In this document: piece by piece, positions 43,807 through 52,795 of the stretch
Layout of the letters: each line of letters starts with the position of its first letter
Position numbering within the stretch: the stretch's first letter is position 1
Assembly (NCBI RefSeq): GCF_004522175.1
Contig: NZ_SDEB01000011.1
Span: 1 to 64,000, forward strand
Source of the DNA: Paracoccus ravus
GTDB taxonomy: Bacteria > Pseudomonadota > Alphaproteobacteria > Rhodobacterales > Rhodobacteraceae
Length of the DNA stretch: 64,000 nucleotides
Reading direction: 5' to 3'
Translations under genes and position numbers: made by a program
Notes under the pieces: generated by a model
Seen by the model: the letters and a program-made list of their open reading frames with translations, nothing else
What the model was told of the DNA's origin: nothing
Databases searched by the model: none

Positions 43807-44369
43807 CAGCGTATCTCCGTCGAGCGCGGCAGGGCGGCAAGATGCCTGCCGGAGGTCAGGATCGCATCCCAGCCCAGCGGGAAGCGGGCATGGTTGGCGA
43901 CGAAGGCCCGGGCATCGGGAAGCGCCAATGCAGCCGTCCCACGGATGCCGGGGCCGGTCAGGCGCGCGGGCATGCCCTCGAAATCATGATTGTCGATGAT
44001 CAGCGTCGCGGCCCGGTCGGGATATTCGGGCGTGCCGATGGCAAAGCGGTCCAGCGGCTGCAGCGCGTCCCAACGGCCAAGCGCGAAGGCGGCGTCCTGC
44101 GCCGCAACGATGGGCGCGGCGCAGTGAAAGGCAATCCAGGTCCGCAGCGCCGCATTGTCATGGTCCCCGGCAAGGTGCAAAGGCGTCGTGCGGTCGCAAA
44201 GCGTCAGAAGGACCGTCGCCGCGGCGACCGAGATGGGTTCAGGCCCCGTCGCAGCCGAAAGCGCGACGATGGTGCCGGGACGGGCCATCGCGTTCAGGAC
44301 AGCGCGGAAGGCATGGGCGCCGTCCCAGGCCGCCACGGCAAAGCCGCCGGAAAGCTCAGATGCGGTCAT
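43806..44369 (-). CDS. phnH: C-P lyase core subunit PhnH
   Basis: 187 residues, a normal PhnH. Typical sequence: FRAVLNAMARPGTIVAL near residue 22 and LLTLCDRTTPLHL. PhnH joins PhnG, I and J in the membrane-free C-P lyase core complex; it has a PLP-transferase-like fold without the cofactor. Overlaps phnG by four bases at its start. Confidence 0.92.
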   Translation of the reverse strand: MTASELSGGFAVAAWDGAHAFRAVLNAMARPGTIVALSAATGPEPISVAAATVLLTLCDRTTPLHLAGDHDNAALRTWIAFHCAAPIVAAQDAAFALGRWDALQPLDRFAIGTPEYPDRAATLIIDNHDFEGMPARLTGPGIRGTAALALPDARAFVANHARFPLGWDAILTSGRHLAALPRSTEIR

Positions 44370-44815
44370 TCGTCCTCTCCTCGGGCAAGGGTGAAGAATT
44401 CCACCTTGGTCGCCGCGGCCTCGGCGGCGCGGGCGGCGCGGCGCAGATGCTCTTCGCGGCGCAACGGCGCGAGGATTTCGACCTCGATCCGCTTCGGGTC
44501 ATGCTGGGCCAGGGCATCGATGGCTGCGGCACGCAAGGCATGCGCCTTGTCGCGACCCTGCACATAGCCATGTCCGACATGCCCCGAGGGCAAGCGCACG
44601 CTGGCCCGCGTCACGGTGATCTCGCCAAGGTTGAAGCTGCTTCCGGTGCCGCCGGCGCGGCCACGGACCATGACGGAGCCGGTCTCGGGGCGGCGCAGGA
44701 TCTCCTGCTCGGGCAGGTCCGGGAAAAGTTCGCCGAGACGCGCCGAGGGCGCGCGGGCAAGCAATCCGAGGGCCTCGCGGCGGAAAGGATCGGGATCGTC
44801 TTCAGGGGATGACAT
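44366..44815 (-). CDS. phnG: C-P lyase core subunit PhnG
   Basis: 149 residues. Family sequence: FNLGEITVTRASVRLPSGHVGHGYVQGRDKAHALRAAAIDAL, the conserved second half of PhnG. It is the first gene of the C-P lyase operon and faces phnF across 90 bases that hold a PhnF-type palindrome and a Pho-box-like repeat. Confidence 0.92.
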   Translation of the reverse strand: MSSPEDDPDPFRREALGLLARAPSARLGELFPDLPEQEILRRPETGSVMVRGRAGGTGSSFNLGEITVTRASVRLPSGHVGHGYVQGRDKAHALRAAAIDALAQHDPKRIEVEILAPLRREEHLRRAARAAEAAATKVEFFTLARGEDE

Positions 44816-44833
44816 GGTGTAGCCTATGGCCTA

Positions 44834-44852
44834 TACAACTAGACAAGTTGTA
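44834..44852. promoter_or_regulatory. Candidate PhnF operator
   Basis: TACAACT-AGACA-AGTTGTA is a perfect inverted repeat with 7-bp arms, 19 nt before phnG and 54 nt before phnF. GntR/HutC-type regulators such as PhnF bind palindromes of this length in their own intergenic regions. Confidence 0.7.
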
Positions 44853-44886
44853 GGAGGGTGGCAGGCTTGCGGCAATCCTGAAAAAT

Positions 44887-44903
44887 GTGAATTTTTGGTG
44901 ACG
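44887..44903 (-). promoter_or_regulatory. Candidate Pho box upstream of phnG
   Basis: On the minus strand CGTCAC and ATTCAC occur as a direct repeat with 11-base periodicity (plus-strand GTGAAT at 44887 and GTGACG at 44898), 72-88 nt upstream of phnG. The periodicity and the TCA core fit PhoB binding sites. Only two units are clear. Confidence 0.4.
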
Positions 44904-44905
44904 AC

Positions 44906-45607
44906 ATGACGCTATGGCAGAGCATCGCGGACCTTCTGCGCGCAGAGATCGCGCGCGGCCTCTGGCCGCCCGGCACCCGGCTTCCGGCCGAGGCCGATCT
45001 GGCGGCGCGCTTCGGTGTGAACCGCCACACGCTGCGCAATGCGACAAGGGCGCTGGCGGATGAGGGCCTGCTTTATTCGCGTCAGGGCGCGGGGGTTTTC
45101 GTCGCGGCCAGCCCGGTCGATTACCCGCTGGGTGACAGGGTGCGTTTTCACCGCAATATCGAGCTGGCGGGCAAGGTGCCCGGCCGTGCGCTCGACGCGG
45201 TGATGACGCGTCCCTCGGACGCGGCCGAGGCGCTGGCGCTCGGGCTTGCGACCGGCGAGCGGGTGCATGTGGCCGAGGGTGTCTCGCTGGTGGATTTCAG
45301 GCCGGTGGCACTGTTTCGCACCGTCTTTCCGGCAGATGCGCTGCCCGATCTTGCGCGCCACCTGCGCGACATCCAGTCGATCACCGCCGCGCTAGCGGCA
45401 TGCGGGATCGCGGATTACCGCCGCGTCTCGACCCGCGTCACCGCGCGCGTCGCGGATGCGGCGCAGGCCGCCAGGCTGCAGATCGACGCCGGAGACCCGC
45501 TTTTGCGAACCGAGGCGATCAGCGAGGCCGGGGGCCGTCCGGTCGAGCGTGGCCTGACCTGGTGGGTGGCCGAGCGCGTGACCCTGACCCTGCCTCACGT
45601 TTCATAG
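44906..45607 (+). CDS. phnF: Phosphonate-operon regulator, GntR family with UTRA domain
   Basis: 233 residues. The N-terminal GntR winged helix reads [47 protein letters not shown]. The C-terminal UTRA domain (about 90-230) is of the HutC/PhnF type. Divergent from phnG with a palindromic operator between, so it probably represses the C-P lyase operon and itself. Its last 13 bases overlap the end of the convergent acetyltransferase gene. Confidence 0.9.
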   Translation: MTLWQSIADLLRAEIARGLWPPGTRLPAEADLAARFGVNRHTLRNATRALADEGLLYSRQGAGVFVAASPVDYPLGDRVRFHRNIELAGKVPGRALDAVMTRPSDAAEALALGLATGERVHVAEGVSLVDFRPVALFRTVFPADALPDLARHLRDIQSITAALAACGIADYRRVSTRVTARVADAAQAARLQIDAGDPLLRTEAISEAGGRPVERGLTWWVAERVTLTLPHVS

Positions 45608-46212
45608 CGGTCGAGGAAGCGGGCGACCGGCAGGGCGCGGAAATCGGACAATGCCTCGCGCAGACGATCATGGTCCCAGTCCCACCAGGCAAGCCGCGTC
45701 AGCCGCTCGCCGATTTGGGCGGGAAAGCGCGGGCGCAACACTCTCGCCGGACAGCCTGCGACGATCATCCAGTCGGGCACGTCACGGGTCACGACGGCTC
45801 CGGCGGCGACGATCGCGCCATTGCCGATGGTCACCTCGGGTTTCACGATCGCGCCGTGCCCGATCCAGGTGTCGTGCCCGATCACCGTGCGGCGGGCGGC
45901 GCGGGCGGTGAAGAAACCGGCATCCGGCTCGACATCGTCCCAGTAATATTCCGAGCGATACAGGAAATGGTGCAGGCTCGCCGTGGTCATCGGATGGTCG
46001 GTCGGCCCGATCCGGGTCATCGCGGCGATATTCGCGAACTTGCCGACGGAGGTATTGGCGATATCGGCCAGCCGGTCGCAATAGGCGTAATCAGCGAAAT
46101 CCGAGTTCAGGACCCGCGATCCGGCGCCGACCTCGCAATAGCGACCGAATCGCGCGTTCAGGATTTCGACGCCCTCATGGAGAAAGGGCGCATCGGCAGT
46201 CAGTCTGGGCAT
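45595..46212 (-). CDS. Hexapeptide-repeat acetyltransferase of phosphonate loci
   Basis: 205 residues with left-handed beta-helix repeats: [20 protein letters not shown], then [55 protein letters not shown]. This matches the transferase-hexapeptide family found beside phosphonate genes. It may acetylate aminophosphonates to allow their use or detoxify them; the substrate is unproved. It follows phnE with a 16-base gap. Confidence 0.82.
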   Translation of the reverse strand: MPRLTADAPFLHEGVEILNARFGRYCEVGAGSRVLNSDFADYAYCDRLADIANTSVGKFANIAAMTRIGPTDHPMTTASLHHFLYRSEYYWDDVEPDAGFFTARAARRTVIGHDTWIGHGAIVKPEVTIGNGAIVAAGAVVTRDVPDWMIVAGCPARVLRPRFPAQIGERLTRLAWWDWDHDRLREALSDFRALPVARFLDRYET

Positions 46213-46228
46213 GGATCAGCCTTTGGGG

Positions 46229-47542
46229 TCAGCCTTTGATGAGACGCGCGCGGATGCGACCCGAGAGCCAGTCCATGAAGATCACCGTCAGCACGATGAG
46301 CACGATGTAATAGGTGACGTGCTCCCAATCCTTCTGGGTCTGCATGGCCTGCACCAGCATGAGGCCGATTCCGCCCCCCGTGATCGCGCCGATGATCGTC
46401 GCGCTGCGGGTGTTCGATTCGAGATAATAGAGAAGCTGCGACAGGATCACCGGCGCGACCTGCGGAATGACGGCCCAGCGTGCTCGTGAAAGCGATCCGG
46501 CCCCGGTCGAGCGCAGCCCCTCGACCGGCTTTTCGTCGATATTCTCGAGCGCCTCCGAGAAGAGCTTCCCGAAGGTTCCGGTCTCGGTCAGGAGAATCGC
46601 GAGGCTTCCGGTCATCGGTCCGGGCCCGAAGGCGCGCGACAGCACGATGGTCCAGATCAGCGCATCGACACCGCGCAGGAAGTCGAAGAAGCGCCGGAAG
46701 ACCTGCCGCAAACCACGCGAGGGCGCGAAATTCTGCGCCGCCATGAAGGCGATCGGCAGCGAGATCAGCCCCGCGCCGAAAGTGCCCAGAAAGGCCATCA
46801 GAACGGTCTCGAACATGGCCCAGGCGACGTCGCCATGATGCCAGACGCTGTTGGCCCAAAAATCCTGCGCCATCGCGGCGATATTCGACTGCTCCGGGCG
46901 GATCCTGTCGGCGCTGAGCGCATGGCGCGCCAGTTCGGACCAGGACATGGCGCTGAACGGGCTGGAGAGGTCGAAGAAGAACAGCTCCCAGCCCGTCTGG
47001 CGGCGAAAGATCTCGGTCCGCGAGCGGGTGACGGTCAACCTTGCCCCTTCTGGAAGATCTGCCGCGAAGAGCTTGTCCGAAATACTGAAATTTTCGGGCG
47101 GGTCGGGGATCTCGACCTCAATGCCAGTGGCGGTGGGGCGGATCTCGTAGCGGCCTTCGGGCGTCGTCAGGGTGACGGCGCCTTCACCCGCGAGGGTGAC
47201 GGCATGGTCCTGCGGCAGCGCGATTTCGCGTCCGCCATCGGCGCGGGGGTTGATCCATTCCGGCTCACGCTCGGGCGTGAATGTCGCATTGCGCATCCCT
47301 TCGACCGAGGCCGAGATGGCGCCTCCGGCACGATTGTCGCGGGTGACATGGATCTTGTAGGACCAGAAGTCCTGCAAAAGCAGCCGGCCGTTATCCCAGC
47401 GTGCGCGCCCGGCAAGACCCGCCAGGTCGAAGGCCAGGGCGACATAAAGAAGATAGGCCAGCATCAAACCCGGCACGGCGAGCGAGATCAGCCGCCTGCG
47501 GCCCATCGCGCCATGGGCGGCGGCAAGTTCCGGCATGCTCAT
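46229..47542 (-). CDS. phnE: Phosphonate ABC transporter permease with an inserted periplasmic domain
   Basis: 437 residues, against about 260-290 for ordinary PhnE. After the first membrane segment (LISLAVPGLMLAYLLYVALAF) there is a soluble, beta-rich stretch of roughly 170 residues that would lie in the periplasm. The usual permease core follows, with LLTETGTFGKLFSEALENIDEKPVEGLRSTGAGSLSRARWAVIPQVAP as the ATPase-docking loop and ATIIGAITGGGIGLMLV. Overlaps the other permease's stop by one base. Confidence 0.88.
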   Translation of the reverse strand: MSMPELAAAHGAMGRRRLISLAVPGLMLAYLLYVALAFDLAGLAGRARWDNGRLLLQDFWSYKIHVTRDNRAGGAISASVEGMRNATFTPEREPEWINPRADGGREIALPQDHAVTLAGEGAVTLTTPEGRYEIRPTATGIEVEIPDPPENFSISDKLFAADLPEGARLTVTRSRTEIFRRQTGWELFFFDLSSPFSAMSWSELARHALSADRIRPEQSNIAAMAQDFWANSVWHHGDVAWAMFETVLMAFLGTFGAGLISLPIAFMAAQNFAPSRGLRQVFRRFFDFLRGVDALIWTIVLSRAFGPGPMTGSLAILLTETGTFGKLFSEALENIDEKPVEGLRSTGAGSLSRARWAVIPQVAPVILSQLLYYLESNTRSATIIGAITGGGIGLMLVQAMQTQKDWEHVTYYIVLIVLTVIFMDWLSGRIRARLIKG

Positions 47543-48411
47543 CAGATTTGCCCTCCGGCGCGGCTGCCCGGCTGGCCATGCGTCAGCCGGTCGCGGGCAA
47601 TTGACGTGAGCTGGTCAAAGAGGAAGATGGTCGCGAAGAGCAGCAGGAAGATCGCCGCCGCCGCATCATAGCGGCCCTGGCCCCAGCTGATCGCATTGCG
47701 CAGCTCGTATCCGATCCCGCCCGCGCCGACGAAGCCAAGGATGGCACTGGCGCGAATATTGATCTCAAAGCGCAGCATGGCGTAGCTCGCCCAGTTCGGC
47801 GCGACCTGTGGCAGGATGCCAAGCCAGATGCGCTGCACCCAGTTCGCTCCGACCGATTCCAGCCCCTCGACCGGCTTCAGGCTGGCATTCTCGACCACTT
47901 CCGAGAAGAGCTTGCCCAATGCGCCCACCGTATGAAAGGCGATGGCCAGTGCCGCCGGTACGGGTCCGCCGCCCAGCACGAAGATCAGGACAAGCGCGAT
48001 GACAAGCTCGGGGATGGCCCGCGAGATGTCGAGCAGCCGGCGGAAAACGGGGACGAGTCTCGGCCAGGGAGCAAGGCCGCGCGTCGCCAGCAGCGCGACG
48101 ATGCCGCCTCCGATCGCGCCGAGGATCGTCGAGAAGGCTGCGATGTTCAATGTCTCGACCAGCGCTGGCACGGCGGCCCACATCAGGCCGGGCAGGTTCG
48201 CGACCTTCTGGATCGCCTCGGTCACCAGCTCCTGCGGGTAGTCCAGCACATGCGGCAGCCCGTCGAGAAAGCCGCCGGCATTGCGCTCGTTTGCGAGGCG
48301 AAACCCGGAAATCATCAGCAGGGCGAATATGCCCCAGAGCAGCGCGCCATAGCTGCGGCGGCGGGCCAGCTGCGCCCGGTAGGCGGCGGCGATCTCGGAA
48401 GCATCGGTCAT
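47542..48411 (-). CDS. phnE: Phosphonate ABC transporter permease
   Basis: 289 residues from MTDASE (ATG 48411, AGGA upstream; a longer frame lacks a better signal). Six membrane helices with the docking loop FSEVVENASLKPVEGLESVGANWVQRIWLGILPQVAPNW and SAILGFVGAGGIGYELRNA. The two PhnE-type permeases presumably form a heterodimer in the PhnCDE importer for phosphonates. Confidence 0.9.
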   Translation of the reverse strand: MTDASEIAAAYRAQLARRRSYGALLWGIFALLMISGFRLANERNAGGFLDGLPHVLDYPQELVTEAIQKVANLPGLMWAAVPALVETLNIAAFSTILGAIGGGIVALLATRGLAPWPRLVPVFRRLLDISRAIPELVIALVLIFVLGGGPVPAALAIAFHTVGALGKLFSEVVENASLKPVEGLESVGANWVQRIWLGILPQVAPNWASYAMLRFEINIRASAILGFVGAGGIGYELRNAISWGQGRYDAAAAIFLLLFATIFLFDQLTSIARDRLTHGQPGSRAGGQI

Positions 48412-48432
48412 CGGGACGTCCTGAAATGAAAC

Positions 48433-48459
48433 GGGGCGCAGGCGGCATGCCCGCGCCCC
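48433..48459. other. Intercistronic hairpin after phnD
   Basis: GGGGCGC pairs with GCGCCCC, extended inside by GGC/GCC pairs around a GGCAT loop. It lies 18 nt past the phnD stop and 22 nt before the first permease start. No T run. Consistent with differential expression of the binding protein. Confidence 0.5.
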
Positions 48460-48476
48460 CATGTCGGCTTGGCAGA

Positions 48477-49388
48477 TCAGCCGTTGGCTTCCTGACGTTT
48501 GCGCACTTCGATGATGGTCTGATAGGCCTCATGCGAGACCGGCTTGAAGCCGGCGGTCTCGCCCGCGGCGACGCCATAGGTGCAGTCCTTGTCCTGGTCG
48601 ATCAGCCCAGCGAGCATCGCCGTCATCCTTTCCTTGACCTCCAGCGGCAGGGCCTTGCGCAGCACGACCGGACCTTCCGGGATCGGCTTCGAACGCCAGA
48701 CCTCGACCATGGCGTTCATGTCGACGAGACCCGCATCGACCGCCTTTCGCAGCGCGCCCGAGTTGTAGCCGTCCTCCCATTCGCCCTGCCCGTCGGCCCA
48801 GGTCACGCCGGCGTCGATATCGCCGTTCTTGACCGCGACGATGGTCTGCTCATGCCCGCCGGTGAACTTCACATCCGCGAAGAACTCGCCCGGTTCGACC
48901 GAATAGCCGGCATCGGGCAGTTCGACGGCGGGGATCAGGTAGCCCGAGGTCGAATTGGGATCACCAAAGCCCAGAACCTTGCCCTTGGCCTCGGCGATCG
49001 AGGCAATGCCCTGATCCTTGCGGGCGATTCCGATCGCGTAATAGGTCGTGCTGCCGTCGAGATTGGCCTTGACCAGAACCGGCTCGACCGCCTCGGGATC
49101 GGTCAGATAGGCCTTGGCATAGGCCGAGGCGCCCAGCCAGGCCATGTCGAGCGACCCGCCCAGCAGGCCCTGCACCACACCGTCGTAATCGGCCGGGGTG
49201 AACAGCTTGACCGGGACGCCCAATTCTTCCTCGGCATATTTTCGCAGGCATTCGTTGCTCGTCATGCGGTCCTGGGCGTTTTCGCCGCCCATGACACCGA
49301 TGTTGAATTCCTTGATCTCCTGCGCGGCGGCGAGGTTCGGCAGAACCAGCGCCGAGGTCAGGGCAAGAAGGGTGAGGGTCCGAGTCAT
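48477..49388 (-). CDS. phnD: Phosphonate ABC transporter periplasmic binding protein
   Basis: 303 residues from MTRTLTLLAL (GGAGATC upstream). Signal peptide ends at NLAAAQE. PhnD family features: FNIGVMGGENAQDRMTSNECLRKYAEEELGVPVKLFTPADYDGVVQGLLGG and ITWADGQGEW-like residues as VTWADGQGEW. It captures phosphonates in the periplasm for the PhnE permeases and PhnC ATPase. Confidence 0.93.
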   Translation of the reverse strand: MTRTLTLLALTSALVLPNLAAAQEIKEFNIGVMGGENAQDRMTSNECLRKYAEEELGVPVKLFTPADYDGVVQGLLGGSLDMAWLGASAYAKAYLTDPEAVEPVLVKANLDGSTTYYAIGIARKDQGIASIAEAKGKVLGFGDPNSTSGYLIPAVELPDAGYSVEPGEFFADVKFTGGHEQTIVAVKNGDIDAGVTWADGQGEWEDGYNSGALRKAVDAGLVDMNAMVEVWRSKPIPEGPVVLRKALPLEVKERMTAMLAGLIDQDKDCTYGVAAGETAGFKPVSHEAYQTIIEVRKRQEANG

Positions 49389-49420
49389 GTTGATCTCCGG
49401 GGTTGAAATATGCTTGGCCG

Positions 49421-50245
49421 TCAATCGGCCATGAGGCGCGCGGCGTAATCCGCATTCCGCGCGCGCTCGGTTTCGATGGCGGTCGAGGTCGTCGCTTCGG
49501 TGAAGCCGATCCCGGCGCCGTATATGTCGCGCGCAACGCCGGTGGTCAGTTGCTCGGGCACGCCGTCAAAGACGATCCGCCCTTTGCGCATGCCGATGAC
49601 CCGGTCGCAGTAGCGCCGCGCGGTATCCAATGTGTGCAGGTTGGCGATGACGGTGCGCCCGTCCTCGTCGTGGATGCGGCGCAGCGTATCCATCACCACC
49701 TGCGCGTTCATCGGGTCGAGGCTGGCGATGGGCTCGTCCGCCAGAATGATCCTTGGGTCCTGCATCAATGCGCGGGCAATGGCGACGCGCTGCTGCTGGC
49801 CGCCCGACAGCGCCTCGGCGCGCTTCACCGCCTGCTCTGCGATGCCCAGCCGGTCGAGGATCTGCACGGCGCGGTCGATATCCGCCCGCGACCACATATT
49901 GAAAAGCGCGCTCGCCATGCCCCGCTTGTTCAAAAGCCCATGCAGGACGTTGCTGACGACATCCAGACGGGGCACGAGATTGAACTGCTGGAAGATCATC
50001 GCGCATTCCGCCTGCCAGGCGCGTTTTTCCCGACCTCGCAGCGCGAGCATGTCGCGACCGTCCACCACCAGCCTGCCGGCGCTGGCATCGGTCAGGCGGT
50101 TGATCATGCGCAGAAGCGTGGATTTTCCCGCCCCCGAACTGCCGATCACGCCGATCATCATCGGCCTTTCGATGACGAAGCTGGCCCGATCGACCGCACG
50201 GGTGCTGCCGAACTCGCGCGTGATGTCCTGAGCTTCGATCCGCAT
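49421..50245 (-). CDS. phnC: Phosphonate ABC transporter ATP-binding protein
   Basis: 274 residues from [13 protein letters not shown] (AAGGGC upstream; the longer frame runs through the Pho-box region). Walker [18 protein letters not shown], signature [16 protein letters not shown], Walker [18 protein letters not shown]. First gene of phnCDEE plus the acetyltransferase, all minus strand. The promoter region carries a four-unit 11-base repeat typical of PhoB control, so uptake is likely induced by phosphate starvation. Confidence 0.93.
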   Translation of the reverse strand: MRIEAQDITREFGSTRAVDRASFVIERPMMIGVIGSSGAGKSTLLRMINRLTDASAGRLVVDGRDMLALRGREKRAWQAECAMIFQQFNLVPRLDVVSNVLHGLLNKRGMASALFNMWSRADIDRAVQILDRLGIAEQAVKRAEALSGGQQQRVAIARALMQDPRIILADEPIASLDPMNAQVVMDTLRRIHDEDGRTVIANLHTLDTARRYCDRVIGMRKGRIVFDGVPEQLTTGVARDIYGAGIGFTEATTSTAIETERARNADYAARLMAD

Positions 50246-50287
50246 GAAGGGCCCTTTTCCTGATCGGCGCAGATGTGGCGGCAAAGC

Positions 50288-50326
50288 ATGACAAACAAGA
50301 AAACCGACTGTGAAGCTTCGATGAAA
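50288..50326 (-). promoter_or_regulatory. Candidate Pho box upstream of phnC
   Basis: On the minus strand TTTCAT, CTTCAC, GTTTTC and TGTCAT follow each other with exact 11-base spacing (plus-strand hexamers start at 50321, 50310, 50299 and 50288). Three of the four keep the TCA core of PhoB half-sites. The block is 43-81 nt upstream of the phnC start. Confidence 0.65.
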
Positions 50327-50576
50327 CTTCGGTCGGAACAGGGCCCGATTGCACCAGCCGCTCCAAGGGCTTGGGTCGTGCATCCGGCAGCTTTCGGGTC
50401 TGATGAGCAGAGGGCAAACCTCCCGCGAGATCAGGAGTTGGGGCGATTGCGCCGCATCGCCGACGGACGGGAATTGGCTGAGGATCCGGTTTGACCGCGA
50501 CAGGTTGGCGAGGCGGTCAAGTCGCAAACTTCGCGGCAAGGTTCACCGAGCGTATCCGATACGTCCAGACCACGGC

Positions 50577-50687
50577 ATGACGCAGTCCTTGCCTGCCCGC
50601 TCCCGAGCCACAAACCGGAAGTCCCATCATTTGGCGCTGAAGCGAGGTGGCCCTTTGCTGATCTGGTTCGACAAGAACAGGCTGTGA
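50577..50687 (+). pseudogene. Truncated IS5-family transposase N terminus
   Basis: The frame reads MTQSLPARSRATNRKS, then HHLALKRGGPLLIWFDKN before a stop after 36 codons. The TNxxxxNxALKRRGSLLIWFD pattern is the usual start of IS5-group transposases of alphaproteobacteria. The rest of the gene is missing and no terminal repeats were found. It marks past insertion activity at the edge of the polysaccharide/lasso region. Confidence 0.6.
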
Positions 50688-50829
50688 CGGACGCCCCGGG
50701 CAGATCGCAATTGCCCTTCAGCGCTGCTTTCCAGTGCCCATCCGCGTTCAGAAGCGCGAATTCCCTATGGGCTCTGTATTTGCCACGCGCTGGACTTCAT
50801 GCATGATACGCCGCAAAGGGAGCTAAGAT

Positions 50830-51021
50830 TTGTTCATCATCCGGTTTGCCTTGGCTCTGTCGGTCCTCGCCGCCGCCGCGGTGGGGTACGGGGTTTTGAC
50901 GGGCGCGGGTTGGTGGGCAATCTGTCTGGGCGTGGTCGGGATGGTGGTTTGTGCCCAGCTTTTGGTGGTGATCTATGTCGCCCTTCGGGCCTATGTCACC
51001 GGCAAGCGGCCCCTCAGGTGA
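50830..51021 (+). CDS. Small two-helix membrane protein, ExoX-like exopolysaccharide repressor candidate
   Basis: 63 residues from a TTG at 50830 with AAGGGAG upstream. Two hydrophobic helices (about 5-24 and 27-51) and a basic end (TGKRPLR). The topology and sequence style resemble ExoX of Sinorhizobium, a small inner-membrane protein that lowers exopolysaccharide output by acting against the ExoY sugar transferase; an ExoY-like gene lies 5.7 kb away. Its last eight bases overlap the convergent ABC exporter gene. The assignment is tentative. Confidence 0.55.
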   Translation: MFIIRFALALSVLAAAAVGYGVLTGAGWWAICLGVVGMVVCAQLLVVIYVALRAYVTGKRPLR

Positions 51022-52795
51022 TCGAAACGGCGGGGGATATCTGAGCCTCGCGCCTCGGCCCGTCAGGCGACTTCCCAATGGCCCGCCCGTTTTCCATGAC
51101 ATAGACGGCATCCGCGATGGCGACCAGGGCGGGGCGATGGGTGATCACCAGAATGGTCGTCTTGCCCCGCAGGCTCTGGACGGTTCTGACCAGGCTTTCT
51201 TCGTTCTGCAAATCCAATGCGCTGGTCGCCTCGTCCAGGACCAGCAGATCCGGATTGCGCATCAATCCTCGGGCAAAGGCGATCCGCTGCCTTTCTCCGC
51301 CCGAAAGGAGGCCTCCCTGATCGCCGACGCCGTGATCGAGCCCCCCGGGCAGGCGAGACACGAAATCCGCGGCCGCAGCCCGCAATGCGCGTTGCATGGT
51401 TTCCTCGGCCTCGGGATCCGAACCGGGCATGGCCAAGGCTAGATTGGCGCGGATGCTGGCATTCATCAGCAGCGGGTCCTGCGTGATATAGGCGGCGCGG
51501 TCCCGCCAGGATCGCAGTTGCGACGCCGCAAGCGGAACACCATCGACCAGAACCTTCCCATGCTGCGGACGGATCAGGCCCATGACGATATCCGCGACCG
51601 TGCTCTTGCCGGCACCGGACGGACCGGTCAGCACGGTGATCTGTCCGGCGCGCATCGTCAGCGACATTCGATCCAGCGTGTCGCGCGGTGCATCGGGGAA
51701 ACGCCAGGTCACATTGCACAAAGAAATCTCGCTGAGGGGCCGGGCCGCCGGCTCTTCGACGGATGGATCGGGATCACGAGAGCAGGAAAGTTCCGCTTGC
51801 AGGCGGCGGACCGCGTCCCAGGCGGGCAGGTCCACGAGAATTTGCTGGAGCGAGGCCTGAACGCCTGAAAACCGTGGCACGGCGCGCAGGAACAGCAAGA
51901 GCAGGACCGCGATCCTGGCCAGATCCATCTGTGCCCAGGACCGGGCCACCCAGATGAACAGCGCGGCCCCGGTCGCGGCCGCAAGCTGAAAAAGGCCCGA
52001 GCCGACCAGAGATTTGCGGACGTAGCTCAGAGAGCCGTCTCTTGTCTGGCGCAGCATCTCGCCAAGAAGAGACTGATAGCGCGGCTCGAGATTCATGCTT
52101 CGGGCGAGCTTCATCGCGCGCGTGAACTCTTTGATCGTCTGGCTTAGTCGCAGACGCTGCGATTGCAGGCTTGCGCCATAGGCCGTGGCGGCGCGGCGAT
52201 AAGGGCGCAAAAGCGTCAATGCCAAACCGCCTATGGCGAGGCAGAGCAGGGTCATCAAAGGTGATATCATCAGGCCGAGGCCAAGATAGATTACCAGCCC
52301 GACGACGCTCTGCAGGATGTTGAGCAGGCTATAGGCCGCCACATGAACGCGATCGATATCTTCGGTCAGCGCATGTTCCAGCCGCGACCGGGGAATGCGG
52401 ATGACCTGCGACCAGTCAGCCGCCGCGACATCCGAAAACAGGCCCAGTCGCAAACGGTCGCTGAAGTCATAGACCAACCGGGCGAGATACACGCCCTTGA
52501 GACGCCCGAAGAGGACCAGCCCCCCGGTCAGGCATATGATCGCCAAGAGTAGCATGGAAAGCGGGGCCGAGTCGGGGAAGCCCTGCGGAAGTGGCAGGCC
52601 CGTCAGATCGACGACATCCCTGCCCTCGCTGACCAGGTGTATGACAGGCAGAAAGAGCAGCAGGGATAGCCCCTCGGTGAGCGTCCCCAGCACAAGGAAC
52701 AATGTCGCGATGCCCAAGCGGCGCGGATGAAGACCGATGATCGCCCGCAGAAAGGACAAGCCGCTCTTGGCGGGAGATGGGGTCGTCTCCCTCAC
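51014..52795 (-). CDS. Lasso peptide ABC exporter (McjD-like)
   Basis: 593 residues; GTG start overlapping the kinase stop. An N-terminal six-helix exporter domain (residues about 20-310) fused to an ATPase: Walker A GPSGAGKST (391-399), signature LSGGE (497-501), Walker B LLVLDEATSALD (517-528) and a switch His in ITHRPA. This is the half-size exporter type that expels mature lasso peptides and gives self-immunity, like McjD. As the last gene of A-B1-B2-C-K-D it most likely exports the product. A polysaccharide or lipid role is possible but the coupling argues against it. Confidence 0.82.
   Translation of the reverse strand: MRETTPSPAKSGLSFLRAIIGLHPRRLGIATLFLVLGTLTEGLSLLLFLPVIHLVSEGRDVVDLTGLPLPQGFPDSAPLSMLLLAIICLTGGLVLFGRLKGVYLARLVYDFSDRLRLGLFSDVAAADWSQVIRIPRSRLEHALTEDIDRVHVAAYSLLNILQSVVGLVIYLGLGLMISPLMTLLCLAIGGLALTLLRPYRRAATAYGASLQSQRLRLSQTIKEFTRAMKLARSMNLEPRYQSLLGEMLRQTRDGSLSYVRKSLVGSGLFQLAAATGAALFIWVARSWAQMDLARIAVLLLLFLRAVPRFSGVQASLQQILVDLPAWDAVRRLQAELSCSRDPDPSVEEPAARPLSEISLCNVTWRFPDAPRDTLDRMSLTMRAGQITVLTGPSGAGKSTVADIVMGLIRPQHGKVLVDGVPLAASQLRSWRDRAAYITQDPLLMNASIRANLALAMPGSDPEAEETMQRALRAAAADFVSRLPGGLDHGVGDQGGLLSGGERQRIAFARGLMRNPDLLVLDEATSALDLQNEESLVRTVQSLRGKTTILVITHRPALVAIADAVYVMENGRAIGKSPDGPRREAQISPAVSIT

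Larger units (their letters stand above)
50246..50829. other. Intergenic region with phnC promoter and a transposase fossil
   Basis: 584 bases without an intact gene. The left end holds the Pho-box-like repeat for phnC (50288-50326). A truncated IS5-family transposase start lies at 50577-50687. The stretch 50330-50570 shows nothing recognisable. It is the junction between the phosphonate locus and the polysaccharide/lasso region. Confidence 0.6.

Noticed and set aside
51014-52795. ABC exporter considered as a polysaccharide or lipid flippase
   Set aside because: The neighbouring exopolysaccharide genes make this possible, but the start overlaps the lasso kinase stop and the gene sits at the end of the lasso operon, so the McjD-like role is preferred.
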